A DNA stretch of 64,000 nt from Mesorhizobium shangrilense (GCF_040537815.1 NZ_JBEWSZ010000001.1:4030001-4094000); one strand, 5' to 3'; positions 18,782 to 28,146 are shown, numbered from the stretch's first letter. Notes: a model not told the origin generated them from the sequence alone. Numbers and translations are program-made.

Positions 18782-19168
18782 TCATCCCGGTTCGGCCTTC
18801 ATCTCGTCGCGAACCGCGCGCGCGATACGAAAGCTCTCGACGCCGGCCGGAATGCCGCAATAGACGGCGATCTGGATCAACGCGGCACGGAGCTCCTCGT
18901 CGCTCAGACCGTTGCGCATCGCACCGCGGAAATGCACGCCGAATTCATGCATCCGCCCCAAAGCCGCCAGCATGCCGAGATTGAGCAGGCTGCGCTGCTT
19001 GAGGTCGAGCGCCTCGTCCGTCCAGCATGTGCCCCAGCAATACTCGTTGAGGATATCCTGGAAGGGCCGTGAGAAGTCGTCGGCGTTGCCGATTGCGCGA
19101 TCGACATAATCGTCGCCGAGAACAGCACGCCGAACTGCTTCGCCGGCTTTCTGCAGCTCGTTATCCAT
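18782..19168 (-). CDS. Carboxymuconolactone decarboxylase (CMD/AhpD-like) family protein
   Basis: 128 residues. The core DILNEYCWGTCWTDEALDLKQRSLLNLGMLAALGRMHEFGVHFRGAMRNGLSDEELRAALIQIAVYCGIPAG matches PcaC-type CMD proteins, with the conserved E/H of the MHEFGVHF helix. Members either decarboxylate 4-carboxymuconolactone or serve as AhpD-like redox proteins; the C-x-x-x-C arrangement of AhpD is absent, favouring the former. The gene overlaps the hydrolase gene by eight bases and is the last of its operon. Confidence 0.88.
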   Translation of the reverse strand: MDNELQKAGEAVRRAVLGDDYVDRAIGNADDFSRPFQDILNEYCWGTCWTDEALDLKQRSLLNLGMLAALGRMHEFGVHFRGAMRNGLSDEELRAALIQIAVYCGIPAGVESFRIARAVRDEMKAEPG

Positions 19169-19985
19169 GGCTGGTCGCCTCCACCCGTTGCGCGTGTTCG
19201 ATCAGAAAGTCCGCCATGAGGCCGGCAACCCATTCGGGCGCCTCGACAAGGATCGAATGCCGCAATCTCGGCAGGATCTCCAGCCGCGAACCACGGATCT
19301 GATGGTGCATGTGGCGCGCCATGCGCGGGTTGGATCCCTGGTCGTCCTCGCCGGTGATAACAAGCGTCGGCGCCCTGATCTGGTCTAGAACGCCGCCGAA
19401 ATCGGTCTCGGCCAGCACCCGATACGCGGCGGCGTAGCATGCCGGATCGTTTTCGGCGTCGCGGCGGCGCAGCTCGGCAATCACATCCGGATTGCGCTCC
19501 TGAAAATCCTCCGTCAGCCAGCGCGACAGCGATGCGGCATGATGGGCGCTCGGCTGGCTGGCGGTCAGGGCGGCAAGACGGCCGAGAACCGCCTGGCGTT
19601 CCTCCGATGAACGTCCGGCAACGGTCGCCAGCAGCACGAGCCGGCGGAGCCGATCGGGATGGGTAAGCGCTAGGCGCTGGGCGATCAGGCCACCCAGCGA
19701 GAAGCCGGCCAAGTGAAAGCTTGCGAAGCCGACATGGTCGGCCAAGGCCAGCGTGTCATTGACGAAATCGTCGATTTCGTAACGACCCTTGATACGCGCC
19801 GACCGGCCGTGACCACGAAGATCGAATGTCAGCACCGTGAATTGCCCCGGCAAGCGAGCCACGACCCCGTTCCACGCTTCCAGATAAGAACCGACACCGT
19901 GAATACAGAACAGCTGCTGTGGCCCGTTCCCGTCGACACGATAGTTGAGCGTGACGTCGCCGTTGACGAAGGAACCGGCCGCCAT
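19161..19985 (-). CDS. Alpha/beta-hydrolase (PcaD/RutD-like)
   Basis: 274 residues from ATG 19985, six bases after the preceding stop; an upstream TTG is less likely. The fold is shown by FCIHGVGSYLEAW (oxyanion region), the nucleophile elbow GFSLGG (Ser96), an acid near ITGEDDQGSN and a His in LRHSILVEAP. It resembles 3-oxoadipate enol-lactonases. In this operon it probably hydrolyses an ester or lactone formed by the LLM monooxygenase. Confidence 0.88.
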   Translation of the reverse strand: MAAGSFVNGDVTLNYRVDGNGPQQLFCIHGVGSYLEAWNGVVARLPGQFTVLTFDLRGHGRSARIKGRYEIDDFVNDTLALADHVGFASFHLAGFSLGGLIAQRLALTHPDRLRRLVLLATVAGRSSEERQAVLGRLAALTASQPSAHHAASLSRWLTEDFQERNPDVIAELRRRDAENDPACYAAAYRVLAETDFGGVLDQIRAPTLVITGEDDQGSNPRMARHMHHQIRGSRLEILPRLRHSILVEAPEWVAGLMADFLIEHAQRVEATSHG

Positions 19986-19990
19986 CGCCC

Positions 19991-21064
19991 TCAACGCCCC
20001 ACCGCGACAGCCTTGGCGCGATCCCGCTCGGCGAAGTGCGGCATGACCTCGTCAACGAACAGTTTGATCGTCTTTTTCTGCAGCTCGAACGGCAGATTGA
20101 AAGTGAGCCCAAGGCAGTATTGATCGACGCCCGCCGCCTCGTAGTCCTCAAGCTTCTCGATGATCTCGTCGGGCGTGCCGAACATCAGGTTCTTGCGGAT
20201 GCTCTCTGGGTTGTAGTTGTCTTTGCCCTTGACGCTTTCGTAAGGGACAGCTTCGGGGAAACCGTTCTCCACCGTGCCTATGTTCTGGAACAAGTTCTCG
20301 AAGGCGCGCCCATAGTCGATGGCGTGCCGGACCGCGACTTCCCATTCATCCGGCCTGTCGTAGATGCAGGTGCGGCGCTGCATCATCAGGCGTGGGCGCG
20401 GCACTTCCGGGTGATCGGCGGCCGCCTTGCGGAATTTTTCGCCGAGCACGGCAATCTCGGCGGCCGGTGCTGAAAGCGGTGTCGACAGAATGTTCGCGCC
20501 GATGCCGACGGCCCAGTCGAATGTGCCGGGGTCACGAGCCGCGACCCAGATCGGCGGATGCGGCGTCTGCAAGGGCTTGGGTACGCCGGCAGCGAGCGGA
20601 AATTTCCAGTAGTGGCCGTCATGCGCATAGTCCTCGGCCCACAGTTTTTTCACCGCCGGCACCAACTCCTTCAGATAGGCAACGCCCTCCTGCTGCTGCA
20701 TGCCGCCGGCCATGCGGTCGAACTCGTACTGGTAGGAGCCGCGGGCAATGCCGAACTCCAACCGGCCGCCGGTCAGATGGTCGCAAAGCGCCGCCTCGCC
20801 GGCCAACCGGATCGGGCTCCAGTAAGGCGCTACCAGTGTCGAGGTGCCGAGCCGGATCTGCTGGGTGTGCTGCGCCAGCCAGGTCAGAGTCATCAGCGGA
20901 TTGGGCGAGATGGTGCATTCGATCGTGTGATGCTCGGCGGTCCACAGCGTCTCGAAGCCACCCTCGTCAGCCATTTGAGCCAGTTCGAGCAGATTGCTCT
21001 TCACCTTCGACATCGGCATGTCGGGCGAGAAGCGCTCCATAGTCAGCGACACTGCAAATTTCAT
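19991..21064 (-). CDS. LLM-class flavin-dependent monooxygenase
   Basis: 357 residues of the luciferase-like (bacterial luciferase/alkanesulfonate monooxygenase) superfamily. Landmarks: FETLWTAEHHTIECTISPNPLMTLTWLAQHT, IRLGTSTLVAPYWSPIRLAGEAALCDHLTGGRLEFGIARGSYQYEF and PIWVAARDPGTFDWAVGIGANIL. It needs reduced FMN, which the flavin reductase of the same operon should supply. The TAEHH segment groups it with broad LLM oxidoreductases and does not fix the substrate. The context (reductase, aldehyde dehydrogenase, hydrolase) suggests oxygenation of a small N- or ketone-containing molecule. Confidence 0.9.
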   Translation of the reverse strand: MKFAVSLTMERFSPDMPMSKVKSNLLELAQMADEGGFETLWTAEHHTIECTISPNPLMTLTWLAQHTQQIRLGTSTLVAPYWSPIRLAGEAALCDHLTGGRLEFGIARGSYQYEFDRMAGGMQQQEGVAYLKELVPAVKKLWAEDYAHDGHYWKFPLAAGVPKPLQTPHPPIWVAARDPGTFDWAVGIGANILSTPLSAPAAEIAVLGEKFRKAAADHPEVPRPRLMMQRRTCIYDRPDEWEVAVRHAIDYGRAFENLFQNIGTVENGFPEAVPYESVKGKDNYNPESIRKNLMFGTPDEIIEKLEDYEAAGVDQYCLGLTFNLPFELQKKTIKLFVDEVMPHFAERDRAKAVAVGR

Positions 21065-21101
21065 TGTCTTGTCCCGTACTGTTTGGTCGGCCTGGATGGT
21101 G

Positions 21102-22613
21102 TCAGCGCAGGCGAATGACGAACGGGTCCTGCATGGCCCCGGAATAATCGATCATGATGTTCTTCAGGCGCGAGAACTCCTCCATCACGTCGAGCCCACC
21201 GCGGCGGCCATAGCCGCTTTCCTTGAAGCCGCCATTGGCCGACATGAAGGAGGAGGCGCGATAGGTGTTGATCCAGACCGTTCCGGCATCGACATTGCGG
21301 GCAAAGCGCAGCGCGCAGTCGATGTCCTTGGTCCAGATGCCGGACGACAGGCCGTAGCGCGTGTCATTGGCGAGCGCGGTCATCTCCTCTTCCGAAGAGA
21401 AAGGTATGACGCCGACGACGGGTCCAAAGATCTCCTCCTGCATGAAGTCCATGTCGTTGCTGGCATCGACCATGACGGTCGGCTCGAAATACCAGCCATC
21501 CGCGAGCTCGGCGGATTGCGGCCTGCGGCCACCGGCCGCGATCCTTGCCCCCTGATGGACACCGGAGGCTACGTAGCTTTCGACCTTGGCAAGCTGCGCC
21601 GAAAGCGCCAGCGGGCCCATATCGGTATCGTCGTTCAAGGGATGGCCGACCCTGATTCGTTTGGTCCGCTCGACCAGGGCGTCGACGAACCGGGTATAGA
21701 CACTGGCCTCGACGAAACAGCGTGATCCGGCAACGCAGCTCTGACCCGCGGCGGCAAATATGCCGGAGACCACGCCATTGACGGCATGGTCCATGTCGAC
21801 GTCGGCAAAGACGACATGGGGCGATTTTCCGCCGAGCTCCATCTGGCACGAAACCAGGTTGGCGGCCGCATTGGTGGCGATGCGCCGGCCAGTGGCCGTG
21901 CTGCCGGTGAAGACGATCTTGGCGATACCGGGATGACGGGTCAGCGCGTCGCCCGCACTGGCGCCGGTGCCGGTCACGACATTGACGACGCCGGCCGGGA
22001 ACCCGGCTTCCATGACCAGTTCGGCGAGCGCCAGCGTCGAGGCGGTGGCGTGCTCGGATGGCTTGATGACGACGGTGTTGCCGATCGCAAGGCAGGGCGC
22101 TAGGGTGCCGGTGAGCAGCATCAGCGGCGAATTCCATGGCGTGATCATGCCGACGACGCCAAGCGGCTCGCGCATGTTGAAGTTGAGCATGTCGAGCTTG
22201 TTGACGGGGATGGTGTCGCCCAGAAGCTTGTCGGCCATCCCAGCGAAATAGGTGTAGGAATCCGGCATGGCGCGCATTTGCGCCCGCATCTCCTTGAGGA
22301 GCTTGCCATTGTCGCGGGTCTCGATCAGCGCCAGTTCATCGGCATGTTCCAGCACGAGTTGCGCCAGGCGATAGACGAGTTTGCCGCGGTCGGTCTGGGT
22401 CATCCGGCGCCATGCGGGATCGGCGAAGGCCGTCCGCGCGGATGCCACGGCGGCGTCGACATCGGAGGCGTCCGCCTCGGCCAGCTCATACCACGGCTTG
22501 GCTGTCGTCGGATCATAGCTGGGAATATACAGGCCACCTTTCGGGGCGACAAAGCCGCCGCCGATGAAAAGCTGCTGGCGAGAATTCTCGAGCGATTTGA
22601 CTGAAGTCTTCAT
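21102..22613 (-). CDS. NAD(P)-dependent aldehyde dehydrogenase
   Basis: 503 residues from ATG 22613 (MKTSVKSLENSRQQLFIGGG), which overlaps the flavin reductase stop by four bases. All family motifs are present: NFMREPLGVVGMITPWNSPL, the catalytic Glu in MELGGKSPHVVF, catalytic Cys in AAGQSCVAGSRCFV, and the EEIFGPVVGVIPF and GTVWINTYR stretches. It should oxidise an aldehyde released in the pathway to the acid. ALDHs of the betaine/2-hydroxymuconic semialdehyde type look closest. Confidence 0.93.
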   Translation of the reverse strand: MKTSVKSLENSRQQLFIGGGFVAPKGGLYIPSYDPTTAKPWYELAEADASDVDAAVASARTAFADPAWRRMTQTDRGKLVYRLAQLVLEHADELALIETRDNGKLLKEMRAQMRAMPDSYTYFAGMADKLLGDTIPVNKLDMLNFNMREPLGVVGMITPWNSPLMLLTGTLAPCLAIGNTVVIKPSEHATASTLALAELVMEAGFPAGVVNVVTGTGASAGDALTRHPGIAKIVFTGSTATGRRIATNAAANLVSCQMELGGKSPHVVFADVDMDHAVNGVVSGIFAAAGQSCVAGSRCFVEASVYTRFVDALVERTKRIRVGHPLNDDTDMGPLALSAQLAKVESYVASGVHQGARIAAGGRRPQSAELADGWYFEPTVMVDASNDMDFMQEEIFGPVVGVIPFSSEEEMTALANDTRYGLSSGIWTKDIDCALRFARNVDAGTVWINTYRASSFMSANGGFKESGYGRRGGLDVMEEFSRLKNIMIDYSGAMQDPFVIRLR

Positions 22614-23602
22614 GGCTTTTCCTGTTCGGCGTCCTGGGGGCCTTGTGTCCATGGCTGCGAGCCGCCATCGATGCGGGCGAGACGCCCGCCATCGCCAGAA
22701 TCCATGTAGATGCTGAAGCGCTCGTCGTGCCGCTCGTGGCTGTAGCGGCGCAGCAGCGCGCGAATCTCACGCGCCGGAATGTCCTCATAGGGAAGGTCCG
22801 CCAGAGGAAAAAACTTGAACCCAGCGGGCACGGTGAACGCGGCCGATGCGCCCGAAAGACGGGCGCGGTAGATAAGGAAGCCGGGATCGCTGTCGGCGAC
22901 ATCGAAGACGGAATAGAGGAACGTCTCGTCCGGCAGCAGTGTCAGCGCATCGCCACCTTCGAGCTTGAGTTCGTTTTCCGCCTTCCGGCTCTTGGCGCTG
23001 GGAAGTACCCAGCCGCCCTTGCCGTCGGCGCGCAAAAGGATGTTTCCGTCCGCCTCGATCAGGTAGCCGACGATCATCGAGTGCGAGGCAAGCCAGCCCG
23101 GCGGCAGCGGATCCTTCACCGAGGCATAGCGACCTCGGCAAAAGCCGAGCGGCGCCGAAGGACTGGTGCCGAAGGCCTGCACCGCTCCGATCAATACGAC
23201 ATGATCACCGGCATCGACGCGGTTGTGCACGGTGCAGTCGAACCAGGTCAGGCACTCGTTGAGGATTGGCGCGCCGGTGTGGACGCGGTCATGGCTGACC
23301 GATCCGAATTTGTCATGAGCCTTCGAGGCGAAGACCGCCGAGACATCGGTCTGCCCCTCATGCAGCAGGTTGACCGCGAAGGAATCGGAGGCGTTGAACG
23401 CCGCATAGCTGGCAGCCGCCTTGCCGACGCAAACCAGGAGAAGCGGCGGATCGAGCGAGACCGAGGTGAAGGAGTTCGCCGTCATGCCGCGCGGCGTGCC
23501 ATCGGCGTCGCGGGTGGTGATGACCGTGACGCCGGTTACGAAGGTTCCGAATGCCCTTCTCAGCGCAATCGGATCGATCGTCGGCTGCGGGGTCGTCAGC
23601 AT
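22610..23602 (-). CDS. Flavin reductase with Nudix-like C-terminal extension
   Basis: 330 residues from ATG 23602; any upstream start would run through non-coding-like sequence. Residues 1-165 are a HpaC/RutF-type flavin reductase: LRRAFGTFVTGVTVITTRDADGTPRGMTANSFTSVSLDPPLLLVCV and LGFCRGRY. Residues about 175-330, GYLIEADGNILLRADGKGGWVLPSAKS...DETFLYSVFDVADSDPGFLIYRARL, read like a Nudix fold without a functional GX5EX7REUXEEXGU box. The extension roughly doubles the normal length and may sense a ligand. It provides FMNH2 to the LLM monooxygenase. Confidence 0.85.
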   Translation of the reverse strand: MLTTPQPTIDPIALRRAFGTFVTGVTVITTRDADGTPRGMTANSFTSVSLDPPLLLVCVGKAAASYAAFNASDSFAVNLLHEGQTDVSAVFASKAHDKFGSVSHDRVHTGAPILNECLTWFDCTVHNRVDAGDHVVLIGAVQAFGTSPSAPLGFCRGRYASVKDPLPPGWLASHSMIVGYLIEADGNILLRADGKGGWVLPSAKSRKAENELKLEGGDALTLLPDETFLYSVFDVADSDPGFLIYRARLSGASAAFTVPAGFKFFPLADLPYEDIPAREIRALLRRYSHERHDERFSIYMDSGDGGRLARIDGGSQPWTQGPQDAEQEKP

Positions 23603-23801
23603 CTGGCCTCGTGTTCCCTTCTTCGGATTGCACGAGACGTTAGCCGCTGACCTGCCGCCGTTCTTCCTCCTGTTGATAGGAACAGGTCCGGCGATCGCTG
23701 CTGTGTTTGTGAGCAAGAAGGCAAAGCGCGAACTGGTCAGCGACGGTCGTGTTCCCAAAGCCGGAAACTGTCTGCTCAGCCGAGACTGGACGGAGTTGTT
23801 T

Positions 23802-25601
23802 TTATGGGGAGCCGCGGTTGTCGATGACCTCGCGCAAGCGGATGGCGAGTTCAAAAGCAAAGCGCCGTTCGGGCGTATCGAGATCGACGCCGAACAGTTC
23901 CTGGATGCGCGCCAGCCGGTATCGCAATGTGGTCACGTGCAGGCCCATCGCGTCGGCGCAGGCCTGGCTGCGGCAACCTTCGCGCAGATAGGAAAACAGC
24001 GTTTCCATGTACGGCGTGCCGTGCTGGCGATCATGGTCGGCGATCGCGCCGACACTGTCTTGCACGAAGCCGCGCACATCCTCGACATCGGCGGCCGCGA
24101 CCAGCATCGGCAACGGACCGAAATCCTGGCTGGCAAACACGCCGGTGCGGCCAAACGAGCGGCCAATGCGGATCATCCGCCGGCAGCGATCCCACGCCGC
24201 CGGATAGTCTGAAAGCTTCGTACAGAGACCCGAAAGAACGACGAACGGCTCCTGGCCGAAATAGCGTCCCAGTTCCTCGGCGATCTTGCGCAGCAGTTTG
24301 GCGATACGCTCCTTGTCGTCGCCCAGTTCGGGCGGGATCAGACAGACGAGGCCGTTGTCGACAACGATGATGCCGGCCGCGACCGAATTCTGCTGCAGCA
24401 GCCGGATCACGGCGTGATGCGGATCGACAGAACGTCCGGCGCTGCCCTGCGCTGCTTCAGGCAGGTCGACGACGATCATCTGGCGTGGTGACGCCAGCCC
24501 GATACCAAGCCGCTGAGCTCGCTGCATCACATCGGTGGCATCATGCCAGCGGTTCTCGACGACCTCCATGAACAGGTCCGTCAGCGTGCGCGTTTCGAAC
24601 CGGAAGCGGATGAAGCTGCGCATCATCTGGACGCTGAGCGCGAATTTGGCGCTGTCCAGCAAGAGCAGGTCCAACTGGCTGAACGGTTCTTGCATGGCGA
24701 AGACGACCAAGGCGCCAACGGCTTCCGCGTCCACGCTCAAAGGTTCGATCTTCGCGCTGACGCGAAGCCGGCGCGTACCGTCGTCTAGGAAGAACGTGTG
24801 AGCCTCGTTTTGCGGTCGATCCACAGCCGATCGCGCGACCTTCATGATCTGCCGGTGCAAGGTCGTGTTTGCAGCAAGCTGCCAGGCCGCGTCGTCGAAA
24901 TGCTTTTCGCTTGGCGTGCGGCTGGCGACGATCAGGTTGGCGGTGAAATCGACAACCACCACAGGGTTGGGAACCAGCGCGCTGATCTTTTCGGCAAGCG
25001 AAGGCACCGAGCTTTCCGCCAGGGCCTGCTGCAGAAGCGACGTATGCGCCTGCAAGGCTTTCTGCAGCCGTTCCGCCGCGCGCTTTTCGTCGCGCAGCTT
25101 GTGCTGTTTCTCGACCGCGATCTCACCGAGATGGACGATCATGCCGATGAAAGCGATATCGTCTGCCGTAACGTCCATGATCTCGCGGGAGACGACGCTG
25201 AGCACCATCGGCCGTCCCGCCTCGTCGACGCAATTCATCGGCATGACCAGGACGCTGCGGTAATCGCGTTCGAACGCCTCCTTGCGATAGCCGGAGAACT
25301 CCTCTGAAACCCGGGCGTCGCGGATGTAGACCGGCTCGTTCCGTTTCAGGGCGATGATCGACGGGCTGGTGGCGAGTTCCCAACGATCGGGCAATGGACG
25401 CTGGATCAAGGTCGGGTCATGCCGGACGATGACGTAGGCATGGCCGTGTGACGCGTCGATGCTCATGATCGAGCCCATCGTCCATTTGGCGTGCCGGCAG
25501 GCGGCCAACACAAGATCGCGCAGCACCGTGCCAAGGTCGCCTCCCGAGTTGATCAGGCTGGCTGCATCCCGCAAGGAGAGGATTTGCGACGGTTGGTTCA
25601 C
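23802..25601 (-). CDS. PucR/CdaR-type transcriptional regulator with GAF domain
   Basis: 599 residues from GTG 25601. The N-terminus is GAF-like (SLRDAASLINSGGDLGTVLRDLVLAACRH...GSIMSID). The C-terminus has the PucR helix-turn-helix: METLFSYLREGCRSQACADAMGLHVTTLRYRLARIQELFGVDLDTPERRFAFELAIRL. This architecture activates aromatic and purine catabolism genes in response to a substrate. It lies immediately upstream of, and parallel to, the flavin reductase-ALDH-LLM operon and divergent from the 25783 gene, so it most likely controls both. Confidence 0.9.
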   Translation of the reverse strand: MNQPSQILSLRDAASLINSGGDLGTVLRDLVLAACRHAKWTMGSIMSIDASHGHAYVIVRHDPTLIQRPLPDRWELATSPSIIALKRNEPVYIRDARVSEEFSGYRKEAFERDYRSVLVMPMNCVDEAGRPMVLSVVSREIMDVTADDIAFIGMIVHLGEIAVEKQHKLRDEKRAAERLQKALQAHTSLLQQALAESSVPSLAEKISALVPNPVVVVDFTANLIVASRTPSEKHFDDAAWQLAANTTLHRQIMKVARSAVDRPQNEAHTFFLDDGTRRLRVSAKIEPLSVDAEAVGALVVFAMQEPFSQLDLLLLDSAKFALSVQMMRSFIRFRFETRTLTDLFMEVVENRWHDATDVMQRAQRLGIGLASPRQMIVVDLPEAAQGSAGRSVDPHHAVIRLLQQNSVAAGIIVVDNGLVCLIPPELGDDKERIAKLLRKIAEELGRYFGQEPFVVLSGLCTKLSDYPAAWDRCRRMIRIGRSFGRTGVFASQDFGPLPMLVAAADVEDVRGFVQDSVGAIADHDRQHGTPYMETLFSYLREGCRSQACADAMGLHVTTLRYRLARIQELFGVDLDTPERRFAFELAIRLREVIDNRGSP

Positions 25602-25782
25602 GTTCCGATTTGTTCCTGCCAGGACGTTGAGAGCCGAATATAAGCAATTCGGGACCTTCCGAAGCTACACGTCTTCCGAGCGCGAGACATCCGGATTTTC
25701 CTCCGAAGCAGAGGAAGACGCGTGACCAACCCCTCCCCTAGCCTGATCGCCGAATTCTGCGCAGGAAAGGCCGTTGGAACGA

Positions 25783-26370
25783 ATGGAAATCAGGAAAATC
25801 TGCACCTTCATTGAGGAGGTTCTTGTCGAAGGCGGAAAGGTGGCCGGCAAGCCAGTCACCACAATCGTTGTTGCGGCGGTGTTGAAGAACCCATGGGCAG
25901 GTCGAGGCTTCGTCGAGAACCTTCGGCCCGATATCCTGGACATCGCCCCCAAGGTCGGCGCCGAGCTCACGAGGCGGTTGATCGCCCTGATGCCGTCGAC
26001 CGAGATTGAATCCTACGGTAAGGCCGCATCGGTAGGCGTGAACGGCGAGATCGAGCATGCCTCGGCGCTGATCCACACGCTGCGCTTCGGCAATCTGTTT
26101 CGCGATGCGGTTGGCGGCACGACCTATCTTGAGTTCTGCAACACGCGCAACGCGCCTGGCGCATTACTGTCGCTGCCTATGATGCACAAGAGCGAAAACG
26201 GCAGGCGCTCGCACTTCCTGACTGCGAACTTCCAAATCGCGGACGCTCCCGCTCCCGACGAAGTGATGGTTGCCATCGGCGGGGCCAATGGCGGGCGGGT
26301 GCACGCCCGAATCGCCGATCGCTTTCAGGACATCGCGGAGATCGAAGCAGAGAATGGGTCCACACAATAA
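25783..26370 (+). CDS. Amino acid synthesis (DUF1185/AA_synth) family protein
   Basis: 195 residues from ATG 25783 (MEIRKICTFIEEVLVEGGK); an in-frame TTG at 25774 is weaker. The opening RKICTFIEEVLVEGGK, KNPWAGRGFVENLRP and GVNGEIEHASALIHTLRFGNLFRDAVGG are hallmarks of the AA_synth family, whose precise reaction is not established. The gene is divergent from the PucR-type regulator with a 180-base shared control region, and family members often lie beside LLM oxidoreductases and amino-acid transporters. It belongs functionally with the 18.8-25.6 kb set. Confidence 0.85.
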   Translation: MEIRKICTFIEEVLVEGGKVAGKPVTTIVVAAVLKNPWAGRGFVENLRPDILDIAPKVGAELTRRLIALMPSTEIESYGKAASVGVNGEIEHASALIHTLRFGNLFRDAVGGTTYLEFCNTRNAPGALLSLPMMHKSENGRRSHFLTANFQIADAPAPDEVMVAIGGANGGRVHARIADRFQDIAEIEAENGSTQ

Positions 26371-26495
26371 GTGGTTGTTCGGGCAGAGCTCAGATTGTTC
26401 TGCCAGGCTCCAAGAAGTTAAGTCGAGTTCGATCTCAAGAGGCCGGCACGAGATCGCGGGCTATATGTTCGGGGACCCTGAACTGATCGGCTGCG

Positions 26496-26550
26496 GGGTG
26501 ATCCTTGTTTTTGGCTCGCTCAACGTGGACATGATCCCAATGAGAATCTG
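26496..26550 (+). pseudogene. Relic of a PfkB/ribokinase N-terminus
   Basis: The frame reads GVILVFGSLNVDMIP, matching the first strand and motif of PfkB sugar kinases (VFGSxNxD). It is cut off by the end of an IS66 relic at about 26556. Nothing else of the gene remains. Confidence 0.45.
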
Positions 26551-26555
26551 ACCAC

Positions 26556-26735
26556 GTGTCAGAATTGGACGCTGACGACTTAACAGGGCAGCTTTGTAGC
26601 GTTCGGGAATGCACACTTGTTAGCAGCGTAAGGGTCCCTATCTCTTTTGCCGCAGAGGAAAAGAGGCATGCCCCGATTGGAGGCGCTGTAAGTTTGACCT
26701 CGGTGCAACTGTGCAGCCCTGTCGGCCCTTCGCGA
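26556..26735 (+). mobile_element. Decayed IS66 ends with internal deletion
   Basis: At 26556-26583 the sequence GTGTCAGAATTGGACGCTGA mirrors the right end of the intact IS66 (15574-15594). At 26596-26680 it matches the left end, including AATGCACACTTGTTAGCAGC and the tnpA start ATGCCCCGATTGGAGG. After only about five tnpA codons it jumps to tnpB sequence (GACCTCGGTGCAACTGT). It is a non-coding deletion derivative of a close relative of the 12.8 kb copy. Confidence 0.75.
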
Positions 26736-26739
26736 GGGC

Positions 26740-27258
26740 GGCTTCATCCGGACGGTGCGAGGGTGCAACGGTGGCAATTTTGTTGCCGAGGATGTCGGCG
26801 TGCTTCTGGTGGAGGCCGCCAAAAGCACTCGGCTGACGCGCAACGAGATTCGTGACCTTACAGACTGGAGGAGAGCGATTTCTGGCGAGGCAGTTATCTG
26901 GCCGCCGAGCGCGGCGCCGAAGACGACTTCAGGCAGATCGCTCAATTGGCGCTGGATTTCGACAACTGTGTGCACAGCCTGCCGAACTTGCGCATGGCTG
27001 ATGCGCGCTTTCATCGACGGATCGCCGAGGCTTCGAGGTCAACGCGCCTCATACAAAGAGAGGGAAATCCAGATGGAAATGAACAGGCTCATTTTGTCAA
27101 AACGGCTGCTAAAAACCATTGAGAAGCTTCTGGGCAAGAGTCATGAACCGATCGTCGCGGCCATCACAAGTCGCAATGGCGAACTCGCCCGCCAGGAAAT
27201 GGTTGCGCATGCAGAGGTCACGTTCAACTGGCTCGTCGGTCTGGCCAAGTCGGAATGA
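26740..27258 (+). pseudogene. GntR-family (FCD domain) regulator pseudogene
   Basis: Pieces of a FadR/FCD-type regulator are spread over shifting frames: GGNFVAEDVGVLLVEAAKS and RNEIRDLTDWRRAISGEAVIW, then LAAERGAEDDFRQIAQLALDFDNC and ADARFHRRIAEAS in another frame, then SHEPIVAAITSRNGELARQEMVAHAEVT in the first. FHRRIAEAS and the H-x3-VAAI-x-SRN ending are FCD landmarks. The DNA-binding N-terminus is missing, replaced by the IS66 relic. At least two frameshifts make it non-functional. Confidence 0.7.
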
Positions 27259-27360
27259 CGATGCCGTTTGTTGCGCGGACTTCTCACCCAGAAGGAGCCA
27301 CCTGTCGTGATCTACTGCGCGCATGATCGGTAGACGAAATGCATTACAGGCCTTGGGGCA

Positions 27361-28146
27361 TCAGTCATAGTAGGCACCAGGCGCAAGCTTCACACTAGTG
27401 CGGAATGCCGTGTCATGCGTGCAGATGACTAGCGCACCATTTTCATCCCTAATTCGCCGCAGAGACAGCCGGCTCTCAATCATCGCATCTGGAGACCATG
27501 TTAGAGCTGCGGCAGGTAGACGAGTAATGTCTTCGAGATCGGGCTCATAGGCGGCATCTGCCACCAACAGGTACGATCGACTGGCGCCTTTCACCAGCAT
27601 CGATTGATGTCCCTTTGTGTGCCCTGGCGTAAGAACCAGATGGATCGAACCGTCTCCAAACATGTCTTCGTGGCCGTTCACGAACCGAATGCGTTCGACA
27701 GGCACGTCGAACTCACTTTGAATGTAGATGCTCTCCTGGTAAACAGGCGGGTTTCTGGCGAACTCCCATTCTGCCGACTGAATCCAGTACCGAGCATTGG
27801 GAAAGGACGTCATCGCACCAGCATGATCGTAATGCAGGTGCGACAACACAACATGATGGACGTCCTCTGGCTGAACCCCAACTGTCCTGAGAAGCGCTCG
27901 AGCGTCATCGGCGGGGCGGACGTCGATACCCCAGTTTTCCGCTTCTGGCCCGAGATAGGCCTTGATGTCTTCGATTAACCCAGGGTTGGCCCCTGTATCA
28001 AAAAGCACCAAGCCGCTGCTGTGCTCGACGAGATAGAAGAAATAGGGAGTTTCCCTCGTTCCGGCTGGGTTGGAAGAAAACGGATCGAAAATCGCGTTGG
28101 GGAATCGTTCAAACCCGCAGTGGAAGGCATGTAGCTTCTTGAACAT
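27361..28146 (-). CDS. Metallo-beta-lactamase fold hydrolase, N-acyl-homoserine lactonase family
   Basis: 261 residues. The zinc motif SHLHYDHAG (HxHxDH), LTPGHTKGHQSMLV, VADAAYEP and CTHD place it with AttM/AiiB-type lactonases that open homoserine lactones or gamma-butyrolactones. Early FLVEHSSGLVLFDTGANPG is the family's first zinc-fold strand. No signal peptide. It starts 30 bases after the APC permease stop, so the two form one operon under the LacI-type operator at 29625. In this setting a catabolic lactonase is as likely as quorum quenching. Confidence 0.88.
   Translation of the reverse strand: MFKKLHAFHCGFERFPNAIFDPFSSNPAGTRETPYFFYLVEHSSGLVLFDTGANPGLIEDIKAYLGPEAENWGIDVRPADDARALLRTVGVQPEDVHHVVLSHLHYDHAGAMTSFPNARYWIQSAEWEFARNPPVYQESIYIQSEFDVPVERIRFVNGHEDMFGDGSIHLVLTPGHTKGHQSMLVKGASRSYLLVADAAYEPDLEDITRLPAAALTWSPDAMIESRLSLRRIRDENGALVICTHDTAFRTSVKLAPGAYYD

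Noticed and set aside
22643..24212. Long plus-strand frames opposite the flavin reductase and PucR-type regulator
   Set aside because: Antisense shadows; no motif.
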